Source of the DNA: JAAERC01 sp032123495
GTDB taxonomy: Bacteria > Zixibacteria > MSB-5A5 > GN15 > PGXB01
Assembly: GCA_032123495.1 (NCBI GenBank)
Contig: JAQBFG010000203.1
Span: 1-7,955, forward strand
Direction: 5' to 3'
Length of the DNA: 7,955 nucleotides
The stretch's first letter is position 1; every line of letters starts with the position of its first letter. Below are positions 6,803 to 7,955 of the stretch, piece after piece. A program made the translations under genes and the position numbers. The notes below the pieces were generated by a model, which was not told the origin of the DNA, made no database searches, and saw only the letters and a list, made by a program, of their open reading frames with translations.

Positions 6803-7955
6803 CTATTTCCTCTGACGTTTATTCTTTAAATTTGTTTTAATATTTTTTATTTCATCACGAAGCGCCGCCGCGGTTTCAAATTCAAGATTTTCAGCCGCCT
6901 TTTTCATCGCCTTCATCAAGAACGCAATCTGACCCTCAGCGGTCATCTCGGCAAAGAAATCAGGTTTTTCAATTTCGTGTGTTTCTTCGGTTTTGGAGTC
7001 GGCAAAACTGGTTGCTTTTAATATTTCATCTCTGGTTTTAAAAATTGTCTCAGGATTGATATTATGCTCTTCATTATAAGCCAATTGTTTGACCCGTCGT
7101 CGCTGGGTTTCATCAATCGCCTTTTTCATCGAGTTGGTGATTTTATCGCCATAGAATATCACTTCACCATTTTTATTCCTGGCAGCCCGGCCAGCCGTTT
7201 GAATCAGCGCCCGCTCCGAGCGGAGAAATCCTTCTTTATCGGCGTCGAGAATAGCCACCAATGAGACTTCTGGCAGATCAAGACCTTCTCTTAAAAGGTT
7301 AATTCCCACCAAAACATCAAACTCTCCCAGACGGAGACCCCGAATTATCTCCGTTCGATCAATAGCGTCAATTTCACTATGAAGATAGCGAACCCTGATA
7401 TTTAGTTTCTGCAAATATGAGGTCAGATCTTCGGACATTCTTTTGGTTAAGGTCGTCACCAGAACTCGTTCCTTCTTGGCTGTCCTCTCTCTTATTTCAT
7501 TAATAAGATCATCAACCTGATTAGAAGACGGCTTGATAGTAATTTCCGGATCACATAATCCGGTCGGCCTTATAACCTGCTCAACGATCACACCACCGGT
7601 TTTTTCAAGCTCAAAATCGGCCGGAGTAGCCGACACAAAAATTACTTTTTTAATAAGAGAATCAAACTCATCGAAGAATAACGGGCGATTATCCAGTGCC
7701 GATGGTAACCTAAAGCCATGTTCAACAAGAACTTCTTTGCGCGAACGATCACCGGCAAACATTCCCCGAATTTGAGGAATCGTCTGGTGCGATTCATCAA
7801 TAATTACCAAAAAATCATCGGGAAGAAAATCGATCAACGTCGCCGGTCGTTCTCCGGCAGCCCGTCCGGTCAAGTGGCGTGAATAATTCTCGATTCCGCT
7901 GCAATATCCGATCTCTCTCATCGTCTCAATATCATAGCCGGTCCTCGATTCAAGC
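6803..7955 (-). CDS. uvrB: UvrABC excinuclease subunit B, C-terminal part
   Basis: UvrB is the damage-verifying helicase-like subunit of nucleotide excision repair. It is loaded by UvrA and then recruits the nuclease UvrC. The window holds the last 383 residues, rather more than half of a protein usually about 660-680 long; the start, Walker A and beta-hairpin are beyond the right edge. Visible residues 1-31 (LESRTGYDIETMREIGYCSG and onward) are the conserved UvrB segment leading to NYSRHLTGR. Helicase motifs follow: DESH at 53-56, SATP at 108-111, TTLTKR at 167-172, VGINLLREGLDLPEV at 216-230 and QTAGRAARN at 252-260. RPTGLCDPE (129-137) is also typical. The UVR domain that binds UvrC lies at about 340-375, with LEFETAAALRDEI as its core. 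All visible motifs are intact and the frame is unbroken. The gene is followed directly by the coupled lipoprotein gene. Confidence 0.98.
   Translation of the reverse strand, partial: LESRTGYDIETMREIGYCSGIENYSRHLTGRAAGERPATLIDFLPDDFLVIIDESHQTIPQIRGMFAGDRSRKEVLVEHGFRLPSALDNRPLFFDEFDSLIKKVIFVSATPADFELEKTGGVIVEQVIRPTGLCDPEITIKPSSNQVDDLINEIRERTAKKERVLVTTLTKRMSEDLTSYLQKLNIRVRYLHSEIDAIDRTEIIRGLRLGEFDVLVGINLLREGLDLPEVSLVAILDADKEGFLRSERALIQTAGRAARNKNGEVIFYGDKITNSMKKAIDETQRRRVKQLAYNEEHNINPETIFKTRDEILKATSFADSKTEETHEIEKPDFFAEMTAEGQIAFLMKAMKKAAENLEFETAAALRDEIKNIKTNLKNKRQRK
6806..6813 (-). promoter_or_regulatory. Ribosome binding site of the lipoprotein gene, inside the end of uvrB
   Basis: AGAGGAAA (6813-6806) lies within the last codons of uvrB. 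GAGG is 8 bases before ATG at 6800. The overlap supports translational coupling and the chosen start. Confidence 0.7.

Overview
All four protein genes are on the minus strand, so the window reads from right to left. The DNA is AT-rich, with clear Shine-Dalgarno sites (AGGAGG type). There are two lipoprotein signal peptides and one Sec signal peptide, so this is a Gram-negative-type bacterium with a large exported proteome. Giant cysteine-rich HYR/Ig-like repeat proteins, a prohibitin-like lipoprotein and AT-rich intergenic DNA would fit an uncultured lineage near the FCB group (Zixibacteria-like). That placement is a weak inference, because no rRNA or other marker is present apart from partial UvrB.

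Layout in transcription order: (1) 7955-6803 is the C-terminal 383 residues of UvrB, cut by the right edge. (2) 6800-5892 is an unrecognised 302-residue lipoprotein that starts two bases after the uvrB stop, with its ribosome binding site inside uvrB. (3) 5793-4984 is a prohibitin-like SPFH/band 7 protein with its own candidate promoter and a strong hairpin terminator at 4930-4965. (4) 4983-4281 is a 700-base AT-rich spacer holding a candidate promoter and a perfect hairpin. (5) 4277 to the left edge is one uninterrupted reading frame of 1425 codons with no stop in the window. It encodes an exported protein with a signal peptide, two cadherin/PIG-like domains, two divergent cysteine-rich domains and an array of HYR/Ig-like repeats.

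The giant gene is the notable part. Its repeats keep a period of exactly 252 bp (84 residues). Ten of the eleven steps between the twelve measurable units are exactly 252 bp, and the other is 357 bp because one unit carries a 35-residue insertion. Each standard repeat has up to six cysteines, at repeat positions 6, 15, 27, 37, 68 and 74. They are gained and lost strictly in pairs: 6 with 74, 27 with 37, and an extra pair 21 with 50, while 15 and 68 never vary. The repeats therefore predict their own disulfide map. No functional link between this protein and the DNA repair gene upstream is evident.
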